Assembly (NCBI RefSeq): GCF_003144315.1
Contig: NZ_MPDK01000002.1
Span: forward strand, 248,001-312,000
Direction of reading: 5' to 3'
DNA from: Sulfoacidibacillus thermotolerans
GTDB lineage: Bacteria; Bacillota; Bacilli; Alicyclobacillales; SLC66
Length of the DNA stretch: 64,000 nt
The notes beneath the pieces are model-generated. The model made no database searches, was not told the origin of the DNA, and saw nothing but the letters and a program-made list of their open reading frames with translations. Each line of letters opens with the position of its first letter. The stretch's first letter is position 1. The position numbers and the translations under genes were made by a program. Positions 55,013 through 62,986 of this stretch are shown piece after piece.

Positions 55013-55456
55013 TTACAGTGTATGCAATTGCTCTTGTAAGATCATTAATGCACTTAAAATTAATTTTTGGTCTGCTTCTGATACTCGACTCAATACACGC
55101 CAAAGATAGTTTCTGCGCTCATCAAGCACACGGTCTATCAATGCCAAACCTTTTGCCAACACTCGCACACGAACGACACGCTTATCCTGCTCATCGCGCA
55201 CGCGTTCAACAAATCCACGCACTTCAATGCGGTCAACTAAATCTGTCGTTGTGCTATAGGCAAGTCCGAGTCGAGCACTCAATTCGCCAATTGTTAAATC
55301 CCTAAATTCATCGGCTAAAACCAGCGCGTCAAATTGGACTGGCGTCATCCCAAAATCCCCGAGGATCGTCCGCCCCTGCTTGCGTACGGCAGAAGATACA
55401 CTGCGCAGCAACATCTCTATTTTTTCAACGTCCTCGCTCATAATGTTTAACGACAC
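55013..55456 (-). CDS. MarR-family transcriptional regulator
   Basis: Winged-helix regulator of 147 residues with the MarR core: LTIGELSARLGLAYSTTTDLVDRIEVRGFVER is the recognition helix and wing region (about residues 54-85), followed by RDEQDKRVVRVRVLAKG. It may sense small ligands or oxidants. B. subtilis has a MarR gene (ysmB) beside racE, so this may be that orthologue. The GTG start has GGAGG 8 bases before it. Divergent from the ABC-F gene; whether it controls that gene is unknown. Confidence 0.9.
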   Translation of the reverse strand: MSLNIMSEDVEKIEMLLRSVSSAVRKQGRTILGDFGMTPVQFDALVLADEFRDLTIGELSARLGLAYSTTTDLVDRIEVRGFVERVRDEQDKRVVRVRVLAKGLALIDRVLDERRNYLWRVLSRVSEADQKLILSALMILQEQLHTL

Positions 55457-55485
55457 GGTCTAACCTCCGCATTTCAACTATCCAC

Positions 55486-55513
55486 ATTGTACACTTTGTA
55501 AAGACAGCGTCAA
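55486..55513 (-). promoter_or_regulatory. Sigma A promoter of the marR-type gene
   Basis: On the minus strand TTGACG (55513-55508) and TACAAT (55491-55486) are 16 bases apart. The spacer and -10 region hold an imperfect palindrome TACA-AAG-TGTA (minus strand), a possible autoregulatory MarR site. Confidence 0.75.
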
Positions 55514-55560
55514 CAGATGACAACACGAACAAAGAGTTGTCTGTGTAAATCTGCACGTCT

Positions 55561-55589
55561 TTGCAGCTGAATCAGCCCCATGATATACT
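55561..55589 (+). promoter_or_regulatory. Sigma A promoter of the ABC-F leader
   Basis: TTGCAG (55561-55566) and TATACT (55584-55589) are 17 bases apart. The predicted start near 55596 leaves a 135-base untranslated leader before the ABC-F ATG, much longer than needed. Confidence 0.7.
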
Positions 55590-55625
55590 CACTCACATAA
55601 ACGAATTCCTATTATTCTAAATTGA

Positions 55626-55637
55626 GGAGTACTCCTG
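55626..55637. repeat. 12-bp perfect palindrome in the ABC-F leader
   Basis: AGGAGTACTCCT is a perfect 12-bp palindrome. Its left half contains the ribosome site (GAGGAG) of the first leader ORF. It might be a regulator site downstream of the transcription start, or only a by-product of the ribosome site. Confidence 0.5.
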
Positions 55638-55715
55638 GTGTGTAAAGGTTTAAACGGAGATGGCCTACATTTGTCTCCGCACTGTTGCTTGCTGGCCATC
55701 AGATCCTCAAAATGA
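55638..55715 (+). CDS. Leader peptide ORF upstream of ABC-F (25 residues)
   Basis: A GTG with GAGGAG 8 bases upstream opens a 25-codon frame that reads (M)CKGLNGDGLHLSPHCCLL and ends with a TGA at 55713-55715. A second frame, ATG at 55660 to TGA at 55723-55725 (MAYICLRTVACWPSD start), overlaps it and ends 5 bases before the ABC-F start. Either could be a regulatory leader peptide on which the ribosome stalls. The first has the better ribosome site, the second the more suggestive coupling distance. No match to a known leader is claimed. Confidence 0.5.
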   Translation: MCKGLNGDGLHLSPHCCLLAIRSSK

Positions 55716-55727
55716 AAGGTTCTGATG
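55655..55727 (+). promoter_or_regulatory. Mutually exclusive hairpins (candidate translational attenuator)
   Basis: Three stems can form. Stem A: CGGAGA (55655-55660) with TCTCCG (55674-55679). Stem B: GATGGCC (55659-55665) with GGCCATC (55694-55700). Stem C: CATCAGATCC (55697-55706) with GGTTCTGATG (55718-55727), one mismatch. Stem C includes the GG of the ABC-F ribosome site GAAAGG and lies 3 bases before its ATG. A and B share bases, as do B and C, so A plus C would be the closed state and B the open state, the arrangement used by inducible resistance genes. Confidence 0.6.
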
Positions 55728-55730
55728 TAG

Positions 55731-57332
55731 ATGAGTATTTTAGAAATCTCCAATCTATCTCATGGGTTTGGCGATCGAACTCTATTTAAGAATGTCAACA
55801 TTCATCTCTCAGCTCGTGAACACGTTGCGCTCATCGGACGAAACGGGGCTGGTAAATCCACCCTGTTTAATCTAATTACGGATCAAATCTCGCACGATCA
55901 AGGTCATATTCGATGGCAAAATGGCATAAAAATCGGCTTCTTAACGCAACACGCGAAATTATCTGATTTTCTGACGATCAACGACGCATTATTACACGCA
56001 TTTGACAGCATTCTCTCAAAAGAGCGCACATTGCAGGGAATTGCTACAAAGTTAGCAAATGCGACGGGCAAACAACTCGAGCGCTTACTTGAACAATATG
56101 CAAACCTTCAAGATGAATTAGAACGCGAAGGGATCTATGAAGTCAGCGCACGCATTCAAACGGTTGCAGATGGACTCGGCATCCTTGAACTTGGACTAGA
56201 CCATCCTGTCGCTCATTTGAGTGGCGGACAACGAACAAAAGTCTTATTAGCACAACTTTTATTGCAACAGTGTGACGTGCTTTTACTCGATGAACCGACA
56301 AATTTCTTGGATGTCAGTCACATCAATTGGTTAAGTAATTTTTTGAAACAATACGAGAAAGCCTTTCTTGTAATTTCACACGATGCACTTTTTTTAAATC
56401 AGATCGCCGATGTGATTTGGTCCTTGGAAAATACCGAACTTGTTCGCTACAGTGGGTCCTATTCTGCTTACCTCAGCTATGCAAGCGAAAAACAAACACA
56501 GCAAATTCAGGCTTATTCCAGACAGCAGCAAGAAATTAAGCGCATGGAAGACTTTATCGAAAAAAACATCGCCCGTGCTTCCACAACAAAACGAGCACAG
56601 AGTCGACGTAAAGCATTAGAAAAGATGGATCGGATTACAACACCTACAATTTTAGCACCACCCTCTTTTTCTTTTAAGGAGGTCCCAGCATCAGCAAAGA
56701 TCGCTCTCGAAGCGACGAATCTAATCATTGGTTACACGCATCCACTGCTCCCTGCACTCAACCTTCTGATTGAGCATAACAGTAAAATTGCCTTAACCGG
56801 TTGCAATGGAATCGGAAAATCTACGCTTTTGCGAACACTCCTAGGCGAACTTCCACCACTCAGTGGAGAGATCCACCATGACGAAAAGCTGAAAATTGGA
56901 TATTTTGCCCAAGAAGAATATGAAAAAAGCAAAGCAACACCGCTCGACCGTATTTGGCAATGTGTACCGGATTGGCCCAAAAAAGATGTCTTGCGTGTAC
57001 TTGCACGTTCTGGTTTAAAACATGAACATATGAATCAGCCAATCCACTCTCTAAGTGGAGGGGAACAGGCAAAAGTTAGATTATGTAAACTGACACTGCA
57101 ACCTGCAAACTTCTTGCTTTTTGACGAACCGACCAATCACCTAGACCAGCCCACCAAAGATGCCCTAAATACTGCGATGAAGAATTTTACTGGAACACTT
57201 ATTCTCGTTTCACACGAACCTGCTTTTTACAAGTCAATTGTTGATACCCTCATAGATTTAGAAACACTCTATGCAAACGGCAAAGAGACACAAATCATCG
57301 CGCGCCATTTTAAGAAAACAAAGCGTCACTAA
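55731..57332 (+). CDS. ABC-F family ribosome-associated ATPase
   Basis: Cytosolic protein with two ABC ATPase domains and no membrane part, of the ABC-F class which acts on the ribosome (translation factors or antibiotic resistance by target protection). Walker A motifs are GRNGAGKST (about residue 37) and GCNGIGKST (about 350), signatures LSGGQ and LSGGE, Walker B LLLDEPTNFLD and LLFDEPTNHLD. The interdomain linker (about residues 240-310) is rich in Gln, Arg and Lys, like housekeeping YfmM/YdiF types and also VmlR-like ones, so subclass is open. The long leader with small ORFs favours inducible control by a ribosome-targeting compound. Confidence 0.93.
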   Translation: MSILEISNLSHGFGDRTLFKNVNIHLSAREHVALIGRNGAGKSTLFNLITDQISHDQGHIRWQNGIKIGFLTQHAKLSDFLTINDALLHAFDSILSKERTLQGIATKLANATGKQLERLLEQYANLQDELEREGIYEVSARIQTVADGLGILELGLDHPVAHLSGGQRTKVLLAQLLLQQCDVLLLDEPTNFLDVSHINWLSNFLKQYEKAFLVISHDALFLNQIADVIWSLENTELVRYSGSYSAYLSYASEKQTQQIQAYSRQQQEIKRMEDFIEKNIARASTTKRAQSRRKALEKMDRITTPTILAPPSFSFKEVPASAKIALEATNLIIGYTHPLLPALNLLIEHNSKIALTGCNGIGKSTLLRTLLGELPPLSGEIHHDEKLKIGYFAQEEYEKSKATPLDRIWQCVPDWPKKDVLRVLARSGLKHEHMNQPIHSLSGGEQAKVRLCKLTLQPANFLLFDEPTNHLDQPTKDALNTAMKNFTGTLILVSHEPAFYKSIVDTLIDLETLYANGKETQIIARHFKKTKRH

Positions 57333-57386
57333 ACAAAGAATTTTGATCACTAGAGGTGATTGGACAAAAATAGAACGTACGTAGTC

Positions 57387-57423
57387 AAAAAAGACTTTCG
57401 GATTACACCCGAAAGTCTTTTTT
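57387..57423. terminator. Bidirectional terminator between ABC-F and qoxD
   Basis: AAAAAAGACTTTCGG (57387-57401) and CCGAAAGTCTTTTTT (57409-57423) form a perfect 15-bp inverted repeat with a seven-base loop. The A and T tracts at both ends let it work for the ABC-F gene on plus and the qox operon on minus. Confidence 0.93.
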
Positions 57424-57456
57424 GTAAATTAAGAGTAGATTAACTTTGCTCAGTGA

Positions 57457-57816
57457 TTAAGCAACTGTCGCATGGAAAGTAAACATAATCCATGCCGAAC
57501 CGGCAACAATGGTAAAAGCCACAAAAAAGCCAAATACAAGAGTTAGAACATGTGTGGCAGGACCATGTCTTTCGGTTAAATGCATAAACAAAAGCAATTG
57601 CACGAGCAGCTGCAGGACAGCTAAAACAACAATCGAAACTATGACGGCAGTGAGCGGAAGTGCCGCCGATAAAACAAGACCCAAAGCTGCAAAAGTAAGA
57701 ACTAATGACAGGACAAATCCCAATATATGCTTCCACGGAAACGTTTCATGATGTGCTTTGGGATCTGAAGGAAGCGTTGCACCATGGGACGGATTCACAT
57801 CTGAATGTGTCGTCAT
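57457..57816 (-). CDS. qoxD: Quinol oxidase subunit IV (QoxD)
   Basis: Small membrane subunit of the aa3-600 type menaquinol oxidase, helping assembly of the binuclear centre. The 119 residues have three hydrophobic helices (about residues 29-50, 53-76, 86-108) and the family piece LFMHLTERHGPATHV. It starts one base after qoxC and is the last gene of the operon. Confidence 0.92.
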   Translation of the reverse strand: MTTHSDVNPSHGATLPSDPKAHHETFPWKHILGFVLSLVLTFAALGLVLSAALPLTAVIVSIVVLAVLQLLVQLLLFMHLTERHGPATHVLTLVFGFFVAFTIVAGSAWIMFTFHATVA

Positions 57817-57817
57817 C

Positions 57818-58444
57818 CTAACTCACCTTCCCTGTCAGATACACCACTGTGAAAATAAAGATCCAAACCGCATCCAAAAAGTGCCAGTAAAGACTTGCAA
57901 CAAACGCTTTACGAGCGGTTATTGCAGTGATTCCATAACGCAGCAATTGAACTAGCAATCCAAGCATCCAGAAAATCCCGATCGTAACATGCGTTCCATG
58001 TGTCCCAACGAGAATAAAGAAAGCGGATAAAAAGGCGCTGCGTGTAATGTTTGCACCCTCGCCTACATACTTCGCGAATTCGCTAATTTCCATGCCGACA
58101 AAACCCATACCAAGCAGAATCGTGACAATCCACCAGCCGATCATTGGCTGCAGACGATTGCGATGCATTTCAAAAATAGCTAGACCACAGGTGAAACTAC
58201 TGGTCAACAGCAACAACGTCTCTGTGACAAACCCTGGAACATCAAATAACTGTTGTGCGGTAGGACCGCCATACGTGTTGTGTTGAAGCACGATGTACGT
58301 TGCAAACAAACAAGAGAACAACACCACGTCAGCCGCAAGGAAGATCCAAAAACCGAGAATCTTTAAACTGCCATCTTCCGTCGCGTATTCTAGCGGCACT
58401 GACGAATCAACAGGCGCGTGATGTGCATCTAGTTGGTACGCCAT
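57818..58444 (-). CDS. qoxC: Quinol oxidase subunit III (QoxC)
   Basis: Haem-copper oxidase subunit III with five transmembrane helices in 208 residues, as usual for the quinol oxidase form lacking the first two helices of the seven-helix version. Seen are LGFWIFLAADVVLFSCLFATY, the LLLTSSFTCGLAIFEM helix, VGTHGTHVTIGIFWM and WHFLDAVWIFIFTVVYLTG. Follows qoxB after two bases. Confidence 0.95.
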   Translation of the reverse strand: MAYQLDAHHAPVDSSVPLEYATEDGSLKILGFWIFLAADVVLFSCLFATYIVLQHNTYGGPTAQQLFDVPGFVTETLLLLTSSFTCGLAIFEMHRNRLQPMIGWWIVTILLGMGFVGMEISEFAKYVGEGANITRSAFLSAFFILVGTHGTHVTIGIFWMLGLLVQLLRYGITAITARKAFVASLYWHFLDAVWIFIFTVVYLTGKVS

Positions 58445-58446
58445 TT

Positions 58447-60402
58447 TTATAACCTCCCCGCCGCAGCCTCAGTGTGTTCAATTTCTTCCACACTGATATA
58501 GTGATCCGTATCATACTCAAACGATCGCAAATACATAAAGACAAACACTGCTGCTAATCCAAGGCCTCCTACTAAATACCACTTAAAGACAAATCCCCAG
58601 AACGAGATAAAGAAGGCAAGCGACATTAAGAATGGACGCCCTGAATTGTTTGGCATATGAATTGGTCGATACGGTTTCGCCTTCACTTGATATTTTTCGC
58701 GATTCTTGCCGTACTTCATATCCCAAAATGCATCTCTACCATATACGACAGGGACATGCGCGAAGTTATATTCTGGTGCAGGTGAGGTCGTCGACCACTC
58801 AAGCGCACGTCCATCCCAAGCATCCCCCGTCACATCGCGTTCACCATATTTGATACTCCAAACAATGTTGACTGCGAGGAACATCATTCCAATCGCCTGC
58901 CCAAATGCACCCACCGTCTCGATCATATTCAGATGGCTCCAGCCAAGTCCTGGTGGATATGTGTACATACGTCGCGTCATTCCCATGAGCCCGAGTAAAA
59001 ACATTGGCAAGAAGGTAACATTGAAGCTGATGATAAACGTCCAGAAATTCCAGCGACCCAATCTTTCATTTAACTTAAAGCCAAACATTTTCGGCCACCA
59101 GTAATAAAGGCCTGCAAATACTCCAAAAACCGTTCCACCTATTAACGTATAGTGAAAGTGAGCGATCAAGAAGTAACTGTTGTGATACTGATAGTCTGCA
59201 GGTGCAACCGCAAGCATAACCCCTGTCATACCGCCGACGACAAAAGTAGGAATAAAAGCAAGCGCCCAAAGCATCGCAGTGGTAAAGCGGATCTTTCCTC
59301 TGTACATGGTAAAAATCCAGTTGAATACCTTAACACCTGTAGGAATCGCAATCAGCATTGTAGAAACGCCAAAAAACGAGTTAACCGCTGGTCCTGCACC
59401 CATTGTAAAGAAGTGGTGCACCCATACTGTAAAGCTTAAAAAGGCGATCGCGACCATTGAACCGACCATTGCCGAATACCCAAAGAGCTTTTTCCCAGAG
59501 AAAGTGCTGATGACCTCGGACAATATCCCAAAGGCTGGCAAAATTACGATATATACCTCCGGATGACCCCAGATCCAAAAGAGATTTACCCACATCATCG
59601 GCATACCGCCGTGTGTCATCGAAAAAATATGAGACCCAAACAGGCGGTCAAAAGTCAACAACGATAGCGCGACAGTTAAAACAGGGAAAGCAAAGATAAT
59701 CAAAATCGATGTAATCAAGGTCGACCATGTAAACATGGGCATATCCATTAATTTCATTCCTGGTGCCCGCATCTTAATGATCGTCACAAGAAAATTAATT
59801 CCACTAGCAAGCGTTCCAATCCCTGCAAGATTCAAGCCAAACAGATAATAGTTCTCGCCCGGTCCAGGATCAAACGTTGGCCCTGCGAGTGGTGCGTAAC
59901 TGGTCCAGCCCGCATCGGGAGATCCACCAATCACAAACGACAAATTAAACAACATGGCGCCAAAAAAGAACGTCCAAAAACTAATCGCATTGAGATATGG
60001 GAACGCAACGTCACGCGCTCCAATTTGTAATGGCATTGCCACATTGATCAACCCGATCAAGTAGGGCATCGCCATAAACAAAATCATAATCGTACCATGT
60101 GTTGTAAAGACCTGATCATAGTGCTCTGCACCTAAAAAGTGATTGTTCGGAACGGCCAATTGCGTGCGCATCATCAAACCGTCCATACCACCGCGGAAAA
60201 ACATTGCCGTTGCTGCAATAATATACATGATGCCAATCTTCTTGTGATCGACTGTCGTCAACCACTCACGCCACAGCCACTTCCACTTCTTGAAGTAGGT
60301 AAGAACACCTACAATGCCAAGGCTCGTTAAGATGATGAGCACATCTGCGATATAGATGTCTGTCCCAGTTACAAATAAGTGATTAAAGTAATGTGGAAGC
60401 AT
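58447..60402 (-). CDS. qoxB: Quinol oxidase subunit I (QoxB)
   Basis: Catalytic subunit of the terminal oxidase reducing O2 to water and pumping protons. Haem and copper ligands are visible: His in FTTHGTIMILFMAMP (about residue 105), WIWGHPEVYIVILP with the His-Tyr cross-link pair (about 285), HH in VHHFFTMG (about 333) and the two haem His in LIAHFHYTLIGG (about 420). About 15 helices in 651 residues, the length of QoxB (649) rather than of CtaD (622). The C-terminal extension is quinol-oxidase-like. Confidence 0.97.
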   Translation of the reverse strand: MLPHYFNHLFVTGTDIYIADVLIILTSLGIVGVLTYFKKWKWLWREWLTTVDHKKIGIMYIIAATAMFFRGGMDGLMMRTQLAVPNNHFLGAEHYDQVFTTHGTIMILFMAMPYLIGLINVAMPLQIGARDVAFPYLNAISFWTFFFGAMLFNLSFVIGGSPDAGWTSYAPLAGPTFDPGPGENYYLFGLNLAGIGTLASGINFLVTIIKMRAPGMKLMDMPMFTWSTLITSILIIFAFPVLTVALSLLTFDRLFGSHIFSMTHGGMPMMWVNLFWIWGHPEVYIVILPAFGILSEVISTFSGKKLFGYSAMVGSMVAIAFLSFTVWVHHFFTMGAGPAVNSFFGVSTMLIAIPTGVKVFNWIFTMYRGKIRFTTAMLWALAFIPTFVVGGMTGVMLAVAPADYQYHNSYFLIAHFHYTLIGGTVFGVFAGLYYWWPKMFGFKLNERLGRWNFWTFIISFNVTFLPMFLLGLMGMTRRMYTYPPGLGWSHLNMIETVGAFGQAIGMMFLAVNIVWSIKYGERDVTGDAWDGRALEWSTTSPAPEYNFAHVPVVYGRDAFWDMKYGKNREKYQVKAKPYRPIHMPNNSGRPFLMSLAFFISFWGFVFKWYLVGGLGLAAVFVFMYLRSFEYDTDHYISVEEIEHTEAAAGRL

Positions 60403-60432
60403 CGTTCTCCCCCTTTACTTTCTGGTGAATTC

Positions 60433-61296
60433 CTACATGCCACTCATCAATGTGTTTTGATTTTGTGGAACAGCTCCTGCCGGATACGATGAAAATGTGA
60501 GAATCGGTGAAAGCCCGTGATGATTTACTAATTGATTGGCTTGCGCCATGGTTAGCGGTGGATCTTGTGCCTTCACTTGCGCCACCCATTGATTAAATTC
60601 AGCTTGTGGTTTGGCGTAGACATTGAACTGCATATGTGCAAATCCCTTGCCTGAAAAGTTCGCCCCACGACCTAAATACACGCCTGATTTGCTAGCTTCT
60701 AGCCACAATCCCAGATTTGCTCCCGGCATTGTAAATTCCATTCCGCCAAGTTCTGGAATCCAGAAAGTGTTCATCGGCCCAACAGACGTAAGAATAAACT
60801 TTACAGGTACGCCAGTTGGAATCACCAGATAGTTGACCGTTTCAATGTGTTGACCGGGATATTGAAAAATCCATTTCCAAGCAGCACTTGTTACATCAAT
60901 TTCCATCGGATCATGCGCCTGTACCGGTGGTTGCGTAAGCGCATACGTTGTTTTGACAGTTGGAATGGCCAACGCAATCACGATCAACAAAGGAATGACG
61001 GTCCAAACGACCTCAAGTTTGCGATTTCCTTCCAGGTTAGGATCATAATATTTCTCAACACCTGGACGGGCACGATACTTAATGAGCATATAGGCAAATA
61101 ATATGAAGACGGCTAGCCCGACAAACGCCATGAGAATGAACGACCAAATGATCAAATTATACTCTTGTCGCGCCACGGGACCTTCTGGGTGCAAAACTGC
61201 AATTTGTGATCCGCAACCAGAAAGCAGAAGCACGGACGCCGACAGCGCAGCAAACGCTAGTCCCCGCCGTTTCTTTGGTGACAACATTCTGCTCAC
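60433..61296 (-). CDS. qoxA: Quinol oxidase subunit II lipoprotein (QoxA)
   Basis: Subunit II, made as a lipoprotein: the signal peptide ends in the lipobox LLSGC (Cys about residue 28). Two transmembrane helices and a cupredoxin domain (about residues 130-240) follow. The CuA ligands are missing: where a cytochrome c oxidase has CxxxC, this has RGANFSGKGFAHM. It therefore takes electrons from menaquinol, not cytochrome c. First gene of qoxABCD. Start may be the GTG at 61296 or an ATG three codons later. Confidence 0.95.
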   Translation of the reverse strand: MSRMLSPKKRRGLAFAALSASVLLLSGCGSQIAVLHPEGPVARQEYNLIIWSFILMAFVGLAVFILFAYMLIKYRARPGVEKYYDPNLEGNRKLEVVWTVIPLLIVIALAIPTVKTTYALTQPPVQAHDPMEIDVTSAAWKWIFQYPGQHIETVNYLVIPTGVPVKFILTSVGPMNTFWIPELGGMEFTMPGANLGLWLEASKSGVYLGRGANFSGKGFAHMQFNVYAKPQAEFNQWVAQVKAQDPPLTMAQANQLVNHHGLSPILTFSSYPAGAVPQNQNTLMSGM

Positions 61297-61780
61297 TCAA
61301 CTCCTCTCTTCCAGTTTGTCAACTGCGCTTATAGGCAAGCACTGCATAACAGTAGACTCGCCGATCACTGCATCACCATAAATTAAAAGGAATGAGAGCG
61401 AAACTGACTGTCTGCCCACCTTGCTCCAAACTAAGCACAATATCGACAAAGTTATGTTAGCACTCTTTCGCTTTCTCCTGCAGTATCCCAAGGGCTAAAT
61501 AAGTGCAGTGTCATAGATTCATCACGACTGACTAAAAACTGTAACAAAATCTTCGATATTGCCAGGAGTTGTTCAAAATTAACTAGAGTTGTCCCCTTTC
61601 TCGAAACAAGCAAACGCGTCATTATAGTAATTGTTCTTTTTATTTCATCATTTGTAGCATATCTTTGTCCGCACGATCTTGTCATAGAATATACAAAATG
61701 CGAAAGCTTGGCTAAGTCGCTAGAATAGCAAAGCAACTTACCCAAGCTCACGCATCCGTGTAAAACAACCGCTAATCCAA
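61297..61780. other. 484-base gap between qoxA and ctaM
   Basis: No convincing gene is seen on either strand. It holds the qoxA upstream region (a weak TATAAG at about 61335 and two direct ATGCAGTG octamers about 20 bases apart, minus strand, near 61345-61375), a lone TTAGCACTC half-site, and the ctaM terminator at the right end. The size suggests control of qox transcription, but no recognised operator was found. Confidence 0.6.
61699..61754 (-). terminator. Hairpin terminator after ctaM
   Basis: AGCTTGG (61705-61711) pairs with CCAAGCT (61742-61748), the inner AAGT with ACTT, and the outer TGCG with CGCA. On the minus strand TTTTG follows. It lies about 30-80 bases past the ctaM stop. Confidence 0.6.
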
Positions 61781-62239
61781 TTATTGACCTAAAACGTGTA
61801 GTACATTTCGCAAGGTGGGTCCAGGTGGAAAGATTACAAATAACATCAAATATACAGCAAGTCCAGTCGCTGCTGTAATAAACCAAAATACAGCAGTCCA
61901 GGGACCTACACGTCGATGGATACGAAAACGCCTTTTAAATGCCAAGCGCAGAACCCAGATTCCCATTAGCGCTGCAATGCTTGCCAAGAACACGTGAATC
62001 TTCAAAAAGATCGTGTAGGCAGTCACATAATTCGCAGGACCCCCAAATTCTGTATCGCCCACAACAAGGGTACCCACTGCATAACTTACAAAAAATAAAG
62101 CGCCTAACCACGTTCCCGCTAACATAAAGCGACGGTGAATGCGAACTTTATTTCTCCGAATCATCACCCATCCCAAAGCAATGCATAAGGCACTTACAAT
62201 CATGGTGCCTTCATTAAAAAGCGCCCAACCAGCCGCCAC
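61781..62239 (-). CDS. ctaM: DUF420 protein CtaM/YozB
   Basis: Membrane protein of the DUF420 family. The S. aureus homologue CtaM is needed for function of the QoxABCD oxidase, so location next to qox makes sense. The 152 residues have four hydrophobic helices and the conserved His in KVRIHRRFM, IFLKIHVFLA and RFRIHRRVG, candidates for haem or metal contact. The GTG at 62239 follows AAGGGGGA. It has its own promoter about 95 bases upstream. Confidence 0.9.
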   Translation of the reverse strand: MAAGWALFNEGTMIVSALCIALGWVMIRRNKVRIHRRFMLAGTWLGALFFVSYAVGTLVVGDTEFGGPANYVTAYTIFLKIHVFLASIAALMGIWVLRLAFKRRFRIHRRVGPWTAVFWFITAATGLAVYLMLFVIFPPGPTLRNVLHVLGQ

Positions 62240-62335
62240 AAAAATCCCCCTTATTGCACACTCTGCTACCTATGTGCTTTCCTATGACTTGTTCATCCTG
62301 TTCGTTCGTTTGACTTACTTGTGACGAGATCAGAT

Positions 62336-62363
62336 AGTATATTATCGCAAATTTTTAAGACAA
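62336..62363 (-). promoter_or_regulatory. Sigma A-type promoter of ctaM
   Basis: On the minus strand TTGTCT (62363-62358) and TATACT (62341-62336) are 16 bases apart, in an AT-rich context. The leader to the GTG at 62239 would be about 90 bases. Confidence 0.6.
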
Positions 62364-62428
62364 GCAGAAGTTTGTTCACGTTTTTGTGCGAAATCCTCCA
62401 ACAAGTGCAACTTCCTCTAGAAAATCAG

Positions 62429-62947
62429 TTATTTAGCAGATTGATCAAGAAGATTTTCGGCAGAGATGACAACTCCATCTTCATCTGCAAAGACATAGTT
62501 GCCGGGTTCCCAAGAAAGATCCCCAAAACTCACCGTTACATCGCGCGATCCCGTTCCTTCTTTTCTACTTTTGACTGGACAAGCGCCTAACGCCAAAATC
62601 CCTAACTGACAGTTCTGCAGTTCATGCACATCCCGTACACAGCCATACACGATCATGCCAGACAACCCGCGCTTCTCAGCTAATGCAGCTAAATTTCCGC
62701 CAACTAACGCACACTCCCTTGATCCTCCGCCGTCAATAACTAATACAGCACCGGTAGGAATACTTGAAATTGCATCTTTTACAAGCACATTATCCTCATA
62801 TACGCGAACTGTATGAATCGGACCGGAAAAGACCTTATTCTTTCCGTAGGAAATAAACTTCAACTTACATAAGCGGACTTTCGAACCATAGAGATCACAT
62901 AAATCAGCAGTGTGCAATTTTGCTTCCTCCTTGTCCATTACACTCAC
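62429..62947 (-). CDS. RraA-family protein (HMG/oxaloacetate aldolase-like)
   Basis: RraA-like fold. Members are either HMG/CHA aldolases with oxaloacetate decarboxylase activity or, in proteobacteria, RNase E inhibitors. The product shows VIDGGGSRECALVGGNLAALAEKRG with the Arg and Gly-rich pyruvate site, then GCVRDVHEL with the Asp metal ligand, at usual spacing. Bacillota of this type have no RNase E, so an enzymatic role is more likely than regulation of RNA decay. The start is GTG at 62947, with an ATG three codons on. Function in this locus is unknown. Confidence 0.88.
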   Translation of the reverse strand: MSVMDKEEAKLHTADLCDLYGSKVRLCKLKFISYGKNKVFSGPIHTVRVYEDNVLVKDAISSIPTGAVLVIDGGGSRECALVGGNLAALAEKRGLSGMIVYGCVRDVHELQNCQLGILALGACPVKSRKEGTGSRDVTVSFGDLSWEPGNYVFADEDGVVISAENLLDQSAK

Positions 62948-62986
62948 ATTTTCCGATTGCCCAGGGAGTACTTCGATATCAGTATA

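Noticed and set aside
61457-61465. TTAGCACTC, identical to one arm of a CIRCE heat-shock operator
   Set aside because: The second arm GAGTGCTAA is missing at 9 bases distance (CTCCTGCAG is there instead), so it is taken as chance.
61452-61886. Minus-strand frame of 144 codons between qoxA and ctaM
   Set aside because: Overlaps the end of ctaM in another frame, contains the terminator hairpin, and has Cys-rich random-like sequence.
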